Source: Vibrio tarriae
GTDB lineage: Bacteria > Pseudomonadota > Gammaproteobacteria > Enterobacterales > Vibrionaceae
DNA: 64,000 nucleotides
Direction of reading: 5' to 3'
Assembly: GCF_002216685.1 (NCBI RefSeq)
Contig: NZ_CP022353.1
Span: 1,364,001-1,428,000, forward strand
Below, piece by piece: positions 1 to 8,567 of the stretch; position 1 is the stretch's first letter, and each line of letters starts with the position of its first letter. The translations under genes and the position numbers were made by a program. The notes under the pieces were generated by a model. It made no database searches, was not told the DNA's origin, and worked only from the letters and a program-made list of their open reading frames with translations.

Positions 1-165
1 CGGGTGTAGAATTCGCCTCCCAAACAAAACTATAGTCTTATTAAAGACATTAGACTCGCGTCGTTGGTTAGTAACTGCTGTGACAGTTAGCTCTTTTGCT
101 TAATTTCGGTTTTCGTGCATGGGCTTCATATACAGAAAATCGAGGTATCAATAAAACATAGACGC

Positions 166-248
166 TATACCCAGATAACCTAACGTTGCCGATAAGCGAG
201 ATAGTTTGAGATGTCTCACTCATCAGCAACCGATATAGGCCGGGTATA
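166..248. repeat. 83-bp element bounded by TATACCC/GGGTATA
   Basis: An 83-bp stretch begins with TATACCC and ends with its reverse complement GGGTATA. Inside, GTTGC near 184 and GCAAC near 226 form a second inverted pair, so the element could fold on itself. The ends resemble those of Vibrio ERIC-like intergenic repeats, but the interior does not match the two ERIC-like copies found elsewhere here. It lies just before the first gene. It is probably a miniature repeat or its remnant, and no coding potential is seen. Confidence 0.4.
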
Positions 249-272
249 CAAGCTCAGGTTGCAAATAAGCCA

Positions 273-953
273 ATGGAACAAGATAAATTTACACATATTT
301 TTCGTTTGCCAGGTTCAATCCAAGTGCGTATTGCCAAATGGCAGCAAACATTTCGAGGTAAGTCTGATTTAGTGCTCCATCAAGCATTGGTGGCTCGCAA
401 TCATCAATATCAGCAAACCGACTTTTTACCTAAAGGTTGGTGCGTCAATTTATTCGATCCTGATGACATTTCGATTACTCACCACGGTGACTATATTCAA
501 ACCGCAATGCGCACTATGGTCGATAGAAAGGTTTCCTATAAGCGTATTTATCTGTCTCGTTTACCTTTGGAGCAGGCAGAAGCAGAATTGCGTCAATTCA
601 AAATAGTGTGGATTAAAAAACATAACGCGGTTGCTCAGCGCTTTAATCAAATCCAAAAAACTGCATTTCTGATTTATGCTCAAGAAGAAATTGAGACACT
701 CTACCCTGCAATTCCTGAACAAGGTTTTGATCGTGAGTTATGGAATCGCCTAGTTAAACAAGAGTTTGGCCCAGCCGAGCATTACGAAGACCCCTATTTT
801 GTCGTAGAAAATGTCACGGCAAAAAAAGCCGTCGAGCAGAAAAAATCACAGCATAAGCCCGAAAAATTTGCCTATCATCGTAAAACGAATCCAAATAAGC
901 CATTTCACGCTAAGCACGCAGCGCCAAAAAACGCTCGCTACTCATCATCATGA
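273..953 (+). CDS. Uncharacterised protein with basic C-terminal tail
   Basis: I do not recognise the family. The 226-aa product is predicted soluble, with no signal peptide or membrane segment. Residues 1-180 look globular, with several aromatic/charged stretches (WCVNLFDPDD, KRIYLSRLPLEQAEAEL). Residues from about 185 to the end are rich in Lys, His, Asn and Pro, which suggests an unstructured nucleic-acid-contacting or flexible tail. The ATG at 273 lacks a strong Shine-Dalgarno sequence. The gene stands alone and ends just before a strong hairpin terminator. Codon use and length favour a real gene. No function is proposed. Confidence 0.7.
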   Translation: MEQDKFTHIFRLPGSIQVRIAKWQQTFRGKSDLVLHQALVARNHQYQQTDFLPKGWCVNLFDPDDISITHHGDYIQTAMRTMVDRKVSYKRIYLSRLPLEQAEAELRQFKIVWIKKHNAVAQRFNQIQKTAFLIYAQEEIETLYPAIPEQGFDRELWNRLVKQEFGPAEHYEDPYFVVENVTAKKAVEQKKSQHKPEKFAYHRKTNPNKPFHAKHAAPKNARYSSS

Positions 954-960
954 CAAAACC

Positions 961-1001
961 GCAGCAACGGGTCTATGATCCCGTTGCTGCTGCCGTTTTT
1001 T
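961..1001 (+). terminator. Rho-independent terminator
   Basis: An 11-bp perfect stem (GCAGCAACGGG at 961-971 and CCCGTTGCTGC at 980-990) has an 8-nt loop. It is followed within five bases by six T residues at 996-1001. It ends the gene at 273-953 and separates it from the convergent GGDEF gene. Confidence 0.85.
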
Positions 1002-1003
1002 CA

Positions 1004-2335
1004 TCAGCTCACTAAACTGGTTTGATCGTGCTTATCTTGATGGGCGCAATACACAGTATTGCCAGATTGATGTTTCGCGGTGTACATCGCCTCATCAGCA
1101 ATACGCAATAACTCTGGGAGTTGTGTGGCTTGTTCTGGGTATAAGGCGACGCCAATACTCACCCCAATGTCTAAGCTGTCTTGATTAAATTGGAGCGGTT
1201 TCTGTAGCTTATCTAACATCTGATAAGCCTTATTAATAACGCCACTGTGATCCTGCAGAAGATCTAGGCACACCACAAATTCATCGCCACCTAAACGTCC
1301 ACAAAAATCGGATTCTCGTATTGAGCCTTTGAGCCGTCGAGCGATTTCTTGTAAAACAAGATCTCCCACTTCGTGTCCTTTGGTGTCATTGATTTCTTTA
1401 AATTTATCTAAGTCAAAAAACAGCAATGCCAACTTCATGTTTGAGCGCTTCGCTTTAATTAACGCGTGGCTAAGCTGCTGTTTAAACGCACGGCGATTCA
1501 AAATGCCTGTCAATGAATCTCTTTCTGATAAGAAGCGTAACTCTGCTTTTTGGCGCTCTAACTTGGCAGTTTTTCTCGCTACTTCGGCTTGTAACTCATC
1601 TTTGGTGACTGTTGTGCTTTGCAGTGAAGCCTTCATTTGATTGAAAAACTGAGTTAATTGAACAAATTCTTGTTCATTGTTTTGGTTGGCAATTCGACTG
1701 GTGAAATCCCCTTTCGCCATTTGCTCAATCCCTTCTTGGAGAGTTTTACAGCCATGCCGGAAACGACGTAACACCACTAACGCGATGCCACAGACAACCG
1801 AAGAAAAAATCAGTAAGTGCGCCATGGTGGTTAACAATACGTAACGTTGATTATTGGTACTCTCTTCCATGATTTGACGCTGAAAATAGACCAGCTCCTC
1901 ATTCATGTTTTGCACCAAAATATTGTACCGAGAATGAAGTAACTCATAAGTCCCTATACCATCAACCAACTTGGTAATACCTGACTCCTCAGCCATATAG
2001 CGCTCTTGCTCTAGCAACCCCGCTAAACTGCTATTCATTCTTTGGATACTAGCTAGATGTTGCCCAAATGCCGTCTCCATCTCTAGTTGTGCAGCCAAAA
2101 CCTGCTGAGCGCGATAGACCTGCTCTAGGCTATGAGCATCGTTGTATTGCAGAAAGACCCAAAGTTGACTACGTAACATAGCAATGCTGTTCTGGATTTC
2201 CAAAATCGTATCCAGCTCGGCATTGGTTTGCTGCTGCCGCTGATCTAAGTTAAGTAATGAGAAAGCAATGAACCCCACCAACAGCAGAGATGCAATAAAC
2301 AGTAACGTTATTTTGCGATTTAATGAGTTGATCAA
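1004..2335 (-). CDS. Membrane diguanylate cyclase (HAMP-GGDEF)
   Basis: Makes cyclic di-GMP from two GTP at the inner membrane. The 443-aa product has a first membrane segment at about 10-28, a helical periplasmic region to 165, a second segment at 166-189, a HAMP-like linker and a GGDEF domain at about 268-430. The active-site motif GGDEF is at 349-353. The product-inhibition I-site RxxD (RESD, 340-343) sits the usual five residues upstream, so it is probably an active, feedback-controlled enzyme. The start is TTG at 2335: it overlaps the stop of the upstream gene (TTGA), and a GGAGGT lies inside that gene's last codons, so the two are translationally coupled. The upstream binding protein may supply the signal. 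Confidence 0.9.
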   Translation of the reverse strand: MINSLNRKITLLFIASLLLVGFIAFSLLNLDQRQQQTNAELDTILEIQNSIAMLRSQLWVFLQYNDAHSLEQVYRAQQVLAAQLEMETAFGQHLASIQRMNSSLAGLLEQERYMAEESGITKLVDGIGTYELLHSRYNILVQNMNEELVYFQRQIMEESTNNQRYVLLTTMAHLLIFSSVVCGIALVVLRRFRHGCKTLQEGIEQMAKGDFTSRIANQNNEQEFVQLTQFFNQMKASLQSTTVTKDELQAEVARKTAKLERQKAELRFLSERDSLTGILNRRAFKQQLSHALIKAKRSNMKLALLFFDLDKFKEINDTKGHEVGDLVLQEIARRLKGSIRESDFCGRLGGDEFVVCLDLLQDHSGVINKAYQMLDKLQKPLQFNQDSLDIGVSIGVALYPEQATQLPELLRIADEAMYTAKHQSGNTVYCAHQDKHDQTSLVS

Positions 2336-3348
2336 GGCTGACCTCCTTCGATTTTCACCGCTTCGCTCAACAGGTCGTCAGCCATTAATTGTCGATAATC
2401 GGGTAATTGACCATGCACCAACTTGTTCTCTAATGCCCAGCGCCCTTGAAGTTGTAAGTTAGTCAATAAGGTATTGCCGAGCGAAAGGCGAAACGAATAG
2501 TCTTGCCATGACCATCTCAGCTGTTTTTCGTCAATATTCAACACCCCTGCCACTCGGTATCGAGTGCGCTCTGGGTTTTGATGGATCCAATCAATGGCTT
2601 GTTTTAGGGCTTTTAAAATCGCAAAACTACGTTGCTTTTCTTCTTCCGTCGTCGGTTTCATGGTTAATAAATTGAACGATAAAGTGTAAATTCCCGGCAA
2701 ACTCAGGTTGGTCACTTTCGATTCCGCAGCAACCCCAATTTTGTATCCCCAAGGCTCCCAAATCGAAATGGCATCCAGCTGTTTATCAAACAACTGCTGA
2801 TAAAGCTGATCCGCAGAGCCATACACTTTATCGATTGGAATACCTTTCAAGTTATTAGCCAAAAGTAATGAATCAAAATAAAACTCACTGGCGCTCGCTC
2901 TGATCATACCGACGCGTTTGTTGTGTAAATCCGCGACCGAGCGAATCGTCTCGCTTTTTAACGCAAGGAGCTTCAAATCGTTATCTGATTGCACAAAGCT
3001 AGCAAGAATAAGAAAATCCTGACGCTCGAAGCTGCTAAACATTGCCACGGATTCTGACGCCGTGGCATAACTAACCTCCCCTTGAAACAACGCTTGACTG
3101 CATTGCACTCCACCACTGCACGCCACGAGCTCAACATCAATCCCCTGCTGCTTAAAAAAGCCCAGTTGATCAGCCAGATAAAAAGGGGAAGAAAGAGGTG
3201 TTTGTGATACCGCTATTTTGATTGGTGCAGCATTAGGGCTAACGCTAATGGCGGTTGCCAAAGGAGTCAGCCATCGCCACGCTACAAAAGCGATGGCGAG
3301 GATCGATAGGTAAACTATCCATCTCCGGGATTGCCGAGCCAAAAACAT
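2332..3348 (-). CDS. Periplasmic substrate-binding protein, NMT1/SsuA type
   Basis: A 338-aa protein with an N-terminal hydrophobic segment (about 10-28, signal peptide or anchor). A binding-protein domain of the NMT1/THI5-SsuA class follows, with the typical opening (IKIAVSQTPLSSPFYLADQLGFF) and an A-S-E-S pocket region. Such proteins usually deliver sulfonates, taurine or pyrimidine-like ligands to ABC transporters, but no permease or ATPase gene is near. Instead the stop codon overlaps the start of a GGDEF gene. I infer a sensory role: ligand binding relayed to the diguanylate cyclase. Ligand unknown. Confidence 0.8.
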   Translation of the reverse strand: MFLARQSRRWIVYLSILAIAFVAWRWLTPLATAISVSPNAAPIKIAVSQTPLSSPFYLADQLGFFKQQGIDVELVACSGGVQCSQALFQGEVSYATASESVAMFSSFERQDFLILASFVQSDNDLKLLALKSETIRSVADLHNKRVGMIRASASEFYFDSLLLANNLKGIPIDKVYGSADQLYQQLFDKQLDAISIWEPWGYKIGVAAESKVTNLSLPGIYTLSFNLLTMKPTTEEEKQRSFAILKALKQAIDWIHQNPERTRYRVAGVLNIDEKQLRWSWQDYSFRLSLGNTLLTNLQLQGRWALENKLVHGQLPDYRQLMADDLLSEAVKIEGGQP

Positions 3349-3504
3349 GCCAACCTCTGAACCTATATGAATATTGTTCTAAAGTTTAGTGTAGTTGCTA
3401 ATCGGTGATTCGCGAGTGTTGCCGCACATGGACAACACTCAGCGTTTGAATTGAGAAAAGATTGTGTGTCTACCTGATGATTCGTCGGTCATTTACAGGT
3501 TTAA

Positions 3505-3729
3505 CTAATGAGTGACATCATCAGTACGTCCACCAAAATCGGCTTGATCATAGATATCCGCCAAGGTTTTTTTGGGGGGTTGTGTACTTCTGCGATATTT
3601 CTTCGGTTCAAAGTATTGCTCTACGTGCTGCAAAGTTTCCTCATGCTGTTTTGCAGATTGAAGAAATTCAGGGTTATTCAGCGCTTGCTGACGCAGACGA
3701 TTAACACGTTCGAGTGTGTCCCAAAACAT
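3505..3729 (-). CDS. Small uncharacterised protein
   Basis: A 74-aa soluble, charged protein starting MFWDTLERVNRLRQQ. The N-terminal half is predicted alpha-helical and the C-terminal half is polar with a Lys/Pro patch (PPKK). The ATG at 3727-3729 is chosen because AAGGAGGGC at 3735-3743 is a near-perfect ribosome binding site for it. A longer reading starting at 3753 would place that site inside the gene. No family recognised. It stands between the binding-protein/GGDEF pair and the divergent TPR-GGDEF gene. Confidence 0.65.
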   Translation of the reverse strand: MFWDTLERVNRLRQQALNNPEFLQSAKQHEETLQHVEQYFEPKKYRRSTQPPKKTLADIYDQADFGGRTDDVTH

Positions 3730-3734
3730 ATTAT

Positions 3735-3743
3735 GCCCTCCTT
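3735..3743 (-). promoter_or_regulatory. Ribosome binding site that sets the start at 3729
   Basis: On the minus strand this reads AAGGAGGGC, five bases before the ATG at 3729. It rules out the upstream in-frame ATG at 3753. Confidence 0.75.
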
Positions 3744-3854
3744 CACTGTACATAATTACAGCATAGTCAACTTTGTACTCTTGTCAACCGGAACACTGTT
3801 TTTTCATACAGTTCTATAGGACGTCAAATGATAGATAAGGAAATGATGTACGTT

Positions 3855-3905
3855 TCAATCACACGATTGATGCATCTGCATGCAGCGATTATCACAAAAT
3901 GTGAT
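3855..3905. promoter_or_regulatory. Two inverted repeats upstream of the TPR-GGDEF gene
   Basis: TCAATC-ACAC-GATTGA occupies 3855-3870 and ATCACA-AAA-TGTGAT occupies 3891-3905. Both are perfect palindromes, 75-125 bp before the ATG at 3981, and could be operators. The second has the CRP half-sites in inverted order, so it is not a CRP box. The regulator is unknown. Confidence 0.35.
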
Positions 3906-3980
3906 AGTAATCAGAATAACTCATTGTTTATCAAGTGAATGAGGAATATATTTTCCGAACCAATATCACACATTTAAATC

Positions 3981-5927
3981 ATGAAATTCTATTTTAAACA
4001 CTCGCTGATTGTACTTAGCTTAATATCTTCATTCTGCATCGCCTCTGAACGATCTGCATGGGAAGAAGTTTACGCAAAATCTCAACATAAACAGGCAGAT
4101 ACCGCCCTAAAGCTTTTACGGGATCGCTACCATTCTCTTCCTGAAGGGGCAGAGAAACTCTATTTGACGTCTAAATTACACGGTTATTTCGTTCTCAAGG
4201 GTCAGCCTTATTATGGTGAATTGGGCCATTCTCAAGATGCGTATGCGGTGATCGAGCAACACTTCTTAGAAGCGCTTAATCATGAAGAAAGCCTCAATTA
4301 TCAGTCCGCTGAGAAGATCTACTTAACGTTTTATTCAGAGATGAAACAAAAAAATGATCAAGATGGAATGGTGCTGTTTGAATATCATCTTTGTCGTCTT
4401 TTCCAGCGGCATGGCCGTCCTTACCAAGCTCGTTTCTATTGCTCGCAGATGGATCAGCGCCTTCTCAATGCAGACGATCCCCTATTTCCTCGCTATCGCG
4501 GCCTACACCTCGTCGCCAATAATTTGGAGTTTCTGGGAGAATATGAAGAAGCGCTAGAAACATACGATCTGCTACTTAGTATGCTGCCCGATTATGTTGA
4601 TCCATCCGGTATTTATAACGATGTAGGGCTTTTGATGTCCACATTAGGCCAGCATGAATCAGCATTAGACTATCTTAACAAAGCATTGGAGTATCGGTTT
4701 GAGCAAGGCAATCCATTGCTGATCGCGCAAGTGGAGCACAGCTTAGGCGATACTTATTTCAAGCAAGGTCGATATAAAGAAAGCATCCAATTTTTTGAGC
4801 AAGCAAAAGCCCACCTTACACCTGCTAATCATCTGTTTGGATTGGCTTACGTTCACCTTGGTTTAGGCAAGGCGTACACTGAACTCAACAACTTTGATGA
4901 GGGCGACCAGCAACTACTTCAGGCTCTGGAGTATGTCAGTCAGCATAAAGATCAGCATTTACAGGGACTAATTTATTTATCACTTGCGCAAGCCCATTTC
5001 AAAGAGCAGAAATACCCGCAAGCGATTGATTTTGCCAATCAAGCAGTAGCGATCAGCGAGAACGCTTCTCTGCCACGCATTAAAGCACAAGCCTATCTAC
5101 AGTTAGCCACGATTGCAGAAGATCAACAGCAGTACCAACAGGCATTAAGCTGGTATCGTCAATATGCAGAAAGTGAGTTGTTGCTGCGCAACACTGAGCA
5201 GCGTAAAGCTTTTGAAGCGTTAGATCTGACTAAAGCAGAATTAGAACAGAAGCGCGGCGTCAATTTTTGGCGAGAAAGTTACGAAGCCCTAACCGAAAAA
5301 TATGAAATGTTGAAGTGGCAACGTGTTTCACTTTCATTGTTGATTATTTTATTCGCGTTGACTCTGCCCTTTGCACATTATAGCCGCAGAAAAGAGCGTA
5401 AGCAGGCTCAGCAAGATAGTCTGCATGGTGTGCTAAACCGAACCAGCGGGTTAGAACGATTAACTCGTATTGAAGCTTGTCAGCAAGCGAAAAATATTCA
5501 TCTGCTTGCCTTGTTGGATTTTGATCAACTGAGGCAGTTTAATGAGCGTTACGGCTATGAACGTGGTGACTTTGCTTTACAAAACGCAATCAATATCTTG
5601 CTGCAGCAATTGCGTACCAAGGAGTTTGTGTGTCGCTTGGGTGATGATGAATTCTTGGTTGTTATGCCAAACTGCAGACGTACTCTGTTGGAAACGCGGC
5701 TGTATGCTCTTCATCACGCATTAAATGGTAAAACGCAAGGCGACTCGAACTCAGCAGCAGGATTGAGTGTCACCATAAGCTATTTAACCGTAGAGAGTAG
5801 TTTGGCGAGTTTTACGCACTTTTATCCAAAGCTAGATAGCGCCTTGAGCATCGCCAAACAGAGCGGCAATGGCGGCTTAATCGATGCCGCCGACCCCACT
5901 AATGCGCTGATGACTGCTTGCTCTTAA
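3981..5927 (+). CDS. TPR protein with degenerate GGDEF domain
   Basis: A 648-aa protein. Residues 1-21 form a signal peptide. Residues from about 30 to 420 are mostly tandem tetratricopeptide repeats (for example around [11 protein letters not shown] and [12 protein letters not shown]), presumably periplasmic. A membrane segment at about 448-468 leads to a cytoplasmic GGDEF-fold domain. The signature reads GDDEF (554-558) instead of GGDEF. The usual D-x-L-T-G-L-x-N-R-R opening is [10 protein letters not shown], and there is no RxxD I-site. Catalysis is therefore doubtful, and it may bind GTP or act as a scaffold. No strong Shine-Dalgarno sequence precedes the ATG. The 3' end overlaps the convergent queC by 29 bp. 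Confidence 0.85.
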   Translation: MKFYFKHSLIVLSLISSFCIASERSAWEEVYAKSQHKQADTALKLLRDRYHSLPEGAEKLYLTSKLHGYFVLKGQPYYGELGHSQDAYAVIEQHFLEALNHEESLNYQSAEKIYLTFYSEMKQKNDQDGMVLFEYHLCRLFQRHGRPYQARFYCSQMDQRLLNADDPLFPRYRGLHLVANNLEFLGEYEEALETYDLLLSMLPDYVDPSGIYNDVGLLMSTLGQHESALDYLNKALEYRFEQGNPLLIAQVEHSLGDTYFKQGRYKESIQFFEQAKAHLTPANHLFGLAYVHLGLGKAYTELNNFDEGDQQLLQALEYVSQHKDQHLQGLIYLSLAQAHFKEQKYPQAIDFANQAVAISENASLPRIKAQAYLQLATIAEDQQQYQQALSWYRQYAESELLLRNTEQRKAFEALDLTKAELEQKRGVNFWRESYEALTEKYEMLKWQRVSLSLLIILFALTLPFAHYSRRKERKQAQQDSLHGVLNRTSGLERLTRIEACQQAKNIHLLALLDFDQLRQFNERYGYERGDFALQNAINILLQQLRTKEFVCRLGDDEFLVVMPNCRRTLLETRLYALHHALNGKTQGDSNSAAGLSVTISYLTVESSLASFTHFYPKLDSALSIAKQSGNGGLIDAADPTNALMTACS

Positions 5928-6594
5928 GCGCACTTATTATCACATCGCGATTATCGAGATACGCTTTAAGCCCGGCCTGACGTAAACCACAGGCTGGGCA
6001 TTCACCACAGCCATCACCTATCAACCCGTTATAACAAGTGAGCGTTTGGTGACGAACCAGATCCAGTGCTCCCAGTTGATCTGCCAATGCCCACGTCTCT
6101 GCTTTATTCAACCACATCAATGGAGTGCGAATCATTAAAGGCAGATCCATGCCTTTCGCGAGCGCTTGGTTCATCGCTTGTACGAATTCATGACGGCAAT
6201 CGGGATAACCGGAAAAATCAGTCTCACAAACCCCAGTAATGACCGTGGTCGCGCCGATTTGGTAAGCATAGATACCCGCTAAAGTTAAAAACAGAATATT
6301 GCGTCCCGGAACAAAAGAATTCGGCAACCCATTGGCTTGTAGCTCATGAGAAACCGGAATGTCATCACGCGTCAGCGAGCTGATGGCCAGCTCATTGAGT
6401 AAACTCACGTCCATGACTTTATGCGCAGTCACGCCAAGCTGCTTCGCCAGTTGCTGTGCCACTTCTATCTCTAATTTATGGCGCTGGCCATAATCAAAGG
6501 TGATCGCATGCACTTCATCAAACTCTTTTAACGCCTGAACTAAACAGGTGGTTGAATCTTGCCCACCACTGAACACGACGACGGCTTTTTTCAT
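5899..6594 (-). CDS. queC: 7-cyano-7-deazaguanine synthase QueC
   Basis: Converts 7-carboxy-7-deazaguanine plus ammonia and ATP to preQ0, the precursor of queuosine in tRNA. The 231-aa length fits the family. The PP-loop motif is near the N terminus ([11 protein letters not shown]). The zinc-binding cysteines are at the C terminus ([17 protein letters not shown]). The gene lies 12 bp after queE and is almost certainly co-transcribed with it. It overlaps the convergent TPR-GGDEF gene by 29 bp at the 3' end. Confidence 0.97.
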   Translation of the reverse strand: MKKAVVVFSGGQDSTTCLVQALKEFDEVHAITFDYGQRHKLEIEVAQQLAKQLGVTAHKVMDVSLLNELAISSLTRDDIPVSHELQANGLPNSFVPGRNILFLTLAGIYAYQIGATTVITGVCETDFSGYPDCRHEFVQAMNQALAKGMDLPLMIRTPLMWLNKAETWALADQLGALDLVRHQTLTCYNGLIGDGCGECPACGLRQAGLKAYLDNRDVIISALKSKQSSAH

Positions 6595-6606
6595 GAGGCG
6601 CTCCCT

Positions 6607-7275
6607 TTAAGCAATGTTGAGATATTTATGGGTTTGGATAGATAAACGCCAATTGCGAGCAATACAGGTGCGGATGCACAACTCTGTCGCACGCGGCTTT
6701 TGGCTAATCGGCTGCAAAGCGATTGCGGTTTGAGCACTGACCTGAGCTCGTGCAAGCAACTCATCAAGATTGTCGATATCTTTCTCAGTCGCCACGGGAT
6801 GTTTAATTTCGTTGGCACGTTGCAAGGCTGAATCCAGAATCGGTAACTTCCCTTTCATCGCGACTTTGGGTGACACTGTCACCCAGGTGTTCTCGGTCGC
6901 ACAGACTTCGTAAGTACCACTGGTTTCAATTTGACATCGGCAACCCATTGCCTCAAACGCTTGAGTTAACTCAGTCAAATCGTAAATGCAGGGCTCACCG
7001 CCCGTAATGACGATATGTTTTGCCTGATAACCTTGAGCTTGATAGCGTTGAACCACCTCTTGCGCAGTGGCCTGACACCAAGTTGGCGCGTCACTGGTTT
7101 TGAGCAAAATTTGTGAGAATGAGGTTTGGTCTGAGTCTAATGTTTCCCAAGTCTGCTTAGTATCACACCAAGCACAACCGACTGGGCAGCCTTGCAAGCG
7201 CACAAAGACTGCGGGCACCCCAGTAAACACGCCTTCGCCTTGGATAGTCTCAAACATTTCATTAATTCGGTACAA
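6607..7275 (-). CDS. queE: 7-carboxy-7-deazaguanine synthase QueE
   Basis: A radical SAM enzyme that turns 6-carboxy-tetrahydropterin into 7-carboxy-7-deazaguanine. The [4Fe-4S] cysteines are in GCPVGCAWCD, and ITGGEPC and QIETSGT are also visible. The reading frame is open to 7344, but alignment with E. coli QueE (which I recall as 223 aa, beginning just before INEMFQT) points to a TTG start at 7275, giving 222 aa. The extra N-terminal residues of the longer reading are unlike the family. The TTG is preceded by a weak AGG. The gene is first of the queE-queC pair. Confidence 0.93.
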   Translation of the reverse strand: MYRINEMFETIQGEGVFTGVPAVFVRLQGCPVGCAWCDTKQTWETLDSDQTSFSQILLKTSDAPTWCQATAQEVVQRYQAQGYQAKHIVITGGEPCIYDLTELTQAFEAMGCRCQIETSGTYEVCATENTWVTVSPKVAMKGKLPILDSALQRANEIKHPVATEKDIDNLDELLARAQVSAQTAIALQPISQKPRATELCIRTCIARNWRLSIQTHKYLNIA

Positions 7276-7356
7276 GATGAACGACCTAACATGGATAAAC
7301 AGTTGCAGGTGGCAGACCATAATGGAGATAGCGATCGAGGTCAAATTAAATGCGTC

Positions 7357-7472
7357 TATCCCCTTCTAAGTTCAAGCTTCAGCGATATTGGCGACCTTTG
7401 TTCACCCTAATTGCATAGAGCATCTAGGTTCGTCATATACCGCCTACCTACAACTCCAAGTCATTGGGGTAT
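7357..7472 (-). repeat. ERIC-like intergenic repeat, copy 1
   Basis: Read on the minus strand, this about 116-bp element starts CATACCCCAATGACTTGGAG and contains the ERIC-type core (GCTCTATGCAATTAGGGTGA). It ends GAAGGGGATA, so the termini are near-inverted TATACCC/GGGTATA. The copy is degenerate. It lies between queE and the divergent Cof phosphatase gene and would be transcribed into the queE leader if transcription starts upstream of it. A second copy is at 59938-60063. Confidence 0.7.
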
Positions 7473-7544
7473 GACCAGACGACTTAGAGCGACAAATTGC
7501 TGCGAATGGAAAGCGTAAAATTGCTCTAATTTTCATTTTTTATT

Positions 7545-7581
7545 ACTGTGGCTCACAGTTTAAGCACGATCTGTATATAAT
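7545..7581 (+). promoter_or_regulatory. Putative promoter and palindrome before the Cof phosphatase gene
   Basis: TATAAT at 7576-7581 is a consensus -10 box, 38 bp before the ATG, with no good -35 box. A perfect inverted repeat ACTGTG-GCT-CACAGT (7545-7559) covers the -35 position and could be an operator. The rest of 7276-7619 is mostly the ERIC-like repeat. Confidence 0.45.
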
Positions 7582-7619
7582 CGAGCTCGTTCTCTTTTTC
7601 CACTTTATGTAGGTACCCG

Positions 7620-8441
7620 ATGTACAAACTGATTGCGCTCGATATGGATGGCACACTGCTCAATAGCCAAAAACAGATCTCTCCTCGCACCAAGCAGGCT
7701 ATTGCTCAAGCTCGTCAGCAAGGCATTCAAGTGGTTTTGGCTTCTGGCCGCCCTCTTGATGGCATGCGCAGTAAATTGGAAGAGTTACATCTGACCACGG
7801 AAAATGACTATGTACTCTATTACAACGGCTCTATGGTCGCGAATGTCGGTACTGGGGAGATTATTCATCAGCAAATCATTGATGGCAAAGCGGCTAAGCG
7901 TGTGGCAACACTCGCGCAAGAGTTTGGGCTCAATACCCATGCCTTTAGCCAATTTCACGGTTTGATCACCCCTAAAACCAGCCAATATACCGAAGTGGAA
8001 GCCAGCATAAATGGCCTCAATATTACCGAAATGGATTTTGCACAATTGGCAGATGACCACCCGATCATTAAGGCTATGATCGTCGGAGAGCCAGAAAAAC
8101 TCACTCAAGCCATCGCTCAATTACCAGCGCAATGGCGTGAAGAATTTACTGTGGTACAAAGTGCACCCTTCTTTTTAGAATTCCTTAACACGGGCAGTAA
8201 TAAAGGCATCGGCGTACAAGCGATTGCAGAGCATTTAGGCATTCAAGCCAGTGAAGTGATTTGTATGGGAGATGCGGAAAACGATCACCACATGCTGCAA
8301 TACGCAGGCCTCGGTATCGCGATGGCGAATGCCATGGAAGAGACCAAACACATTGCGGATCACATTACGCTAAGCAACGATCAAGATGGCGTGGCCGTGG
8401 CGATAGAACGCTTTGCGCTAGGCTGTTTCAGCGAAGCTTAA
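7620..8441 (+). CDS. yidA: Cof-type HAD sugar phosphatase (YidA-like)
   Basis: A cytosolic phosphatase of the HAD superfamily, subclass IIB, 273 aa. Motif I with the nucleophile Asp is DMDGTLL (about residues 8-14). The catalytic Lys region is SNKGIG and motif IV is GDAENDHHML. Sequence and length are close to E. coli YidA, which acts on sugar phosphates; the true substrate here is not known. The stop codon TAA is also the first three bases of a 14-bp tandem repeat, so the gene runs straight into the repeat tract and terminator. Confidence 0.88.
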   Translation: MYKLIALDMDGTLLNSQKQISPRTKQAIAQARQQGIQVVLASGRPLDGMRSKLEELHLTTENDYVLYYNGSMVANVGTGEIIHQQIIDGKAAKRVATLAQEFGLNTHAFSQFHGLITPKTSQYTEVEASINGLNITEMDFAQLADDHPIIKAMIVGEPEKLTQAIAQLPAQWREEFTVVQSAPFFLEFLNTGSNKGIGVQAIAEHLGIQASEVICMGDAENDHHMLQYAGLGIAMANAMEETKHIADHITLSNDQDGVAVAIERFALGCFSEA

Positions 8442-8522
8442 GCTTTGATAGGTAAGCTTTGATGGGTAAGCTTTGATGGGTAAGCTTTAATGGGTAAGCT
8501 TTAATGGGTAAGCTTTAATGGG
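8439..8522. repeat. 14-bp tandem repeat, six copies
   Basis: Six head-to-tail 14-bp units of the type TAAGCTTTRATGGG run from 8439 to 8522. Unit 1 ends GATAGG, units 2-3 carry GATGGG, and units 4-6 carry AATGGG, so the array grew by duplication of neighbouring units. The first unit contains the stop codon of the phosphatase gene. The last unit forms half of the terminator stem that follows. Copy number probably varies between strains. Confidence 0.95.
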
Positions 8523-8547
8523 TAAGGCGTATTATGCCTTACCCATT
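8517..8547 (+). terminator. Terminator fused to the tandem repeat
   Basis: Stem AATGGGTAAGGC (8517-8528) pairs with GCCTTACCCATT (8536-8547) around a 7-nt loop. A pyrimidine-rich tract with five T follows. The left arm is partly the last 14-bp repeat unit. It sits between the phosphatase gene and the convergent siroheme-synthase-like gene. Confidence 0.75.
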
Positions 8548-8567
8548 GCTCTCTTTTTCCTTGTCTC

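Noticed and set aside
7276..7619. preQ1 riboswitch in front of queE
   Set aside because: I could not find the conserved preQ1 aptamer sequence; the leader is mostly an ERIC-like repeat.
8439..8522. Possible CRISPR array
   Set aside because: The repeats are 14 bp and strictly head-to-tail with no spacers, and no cas genes are present.
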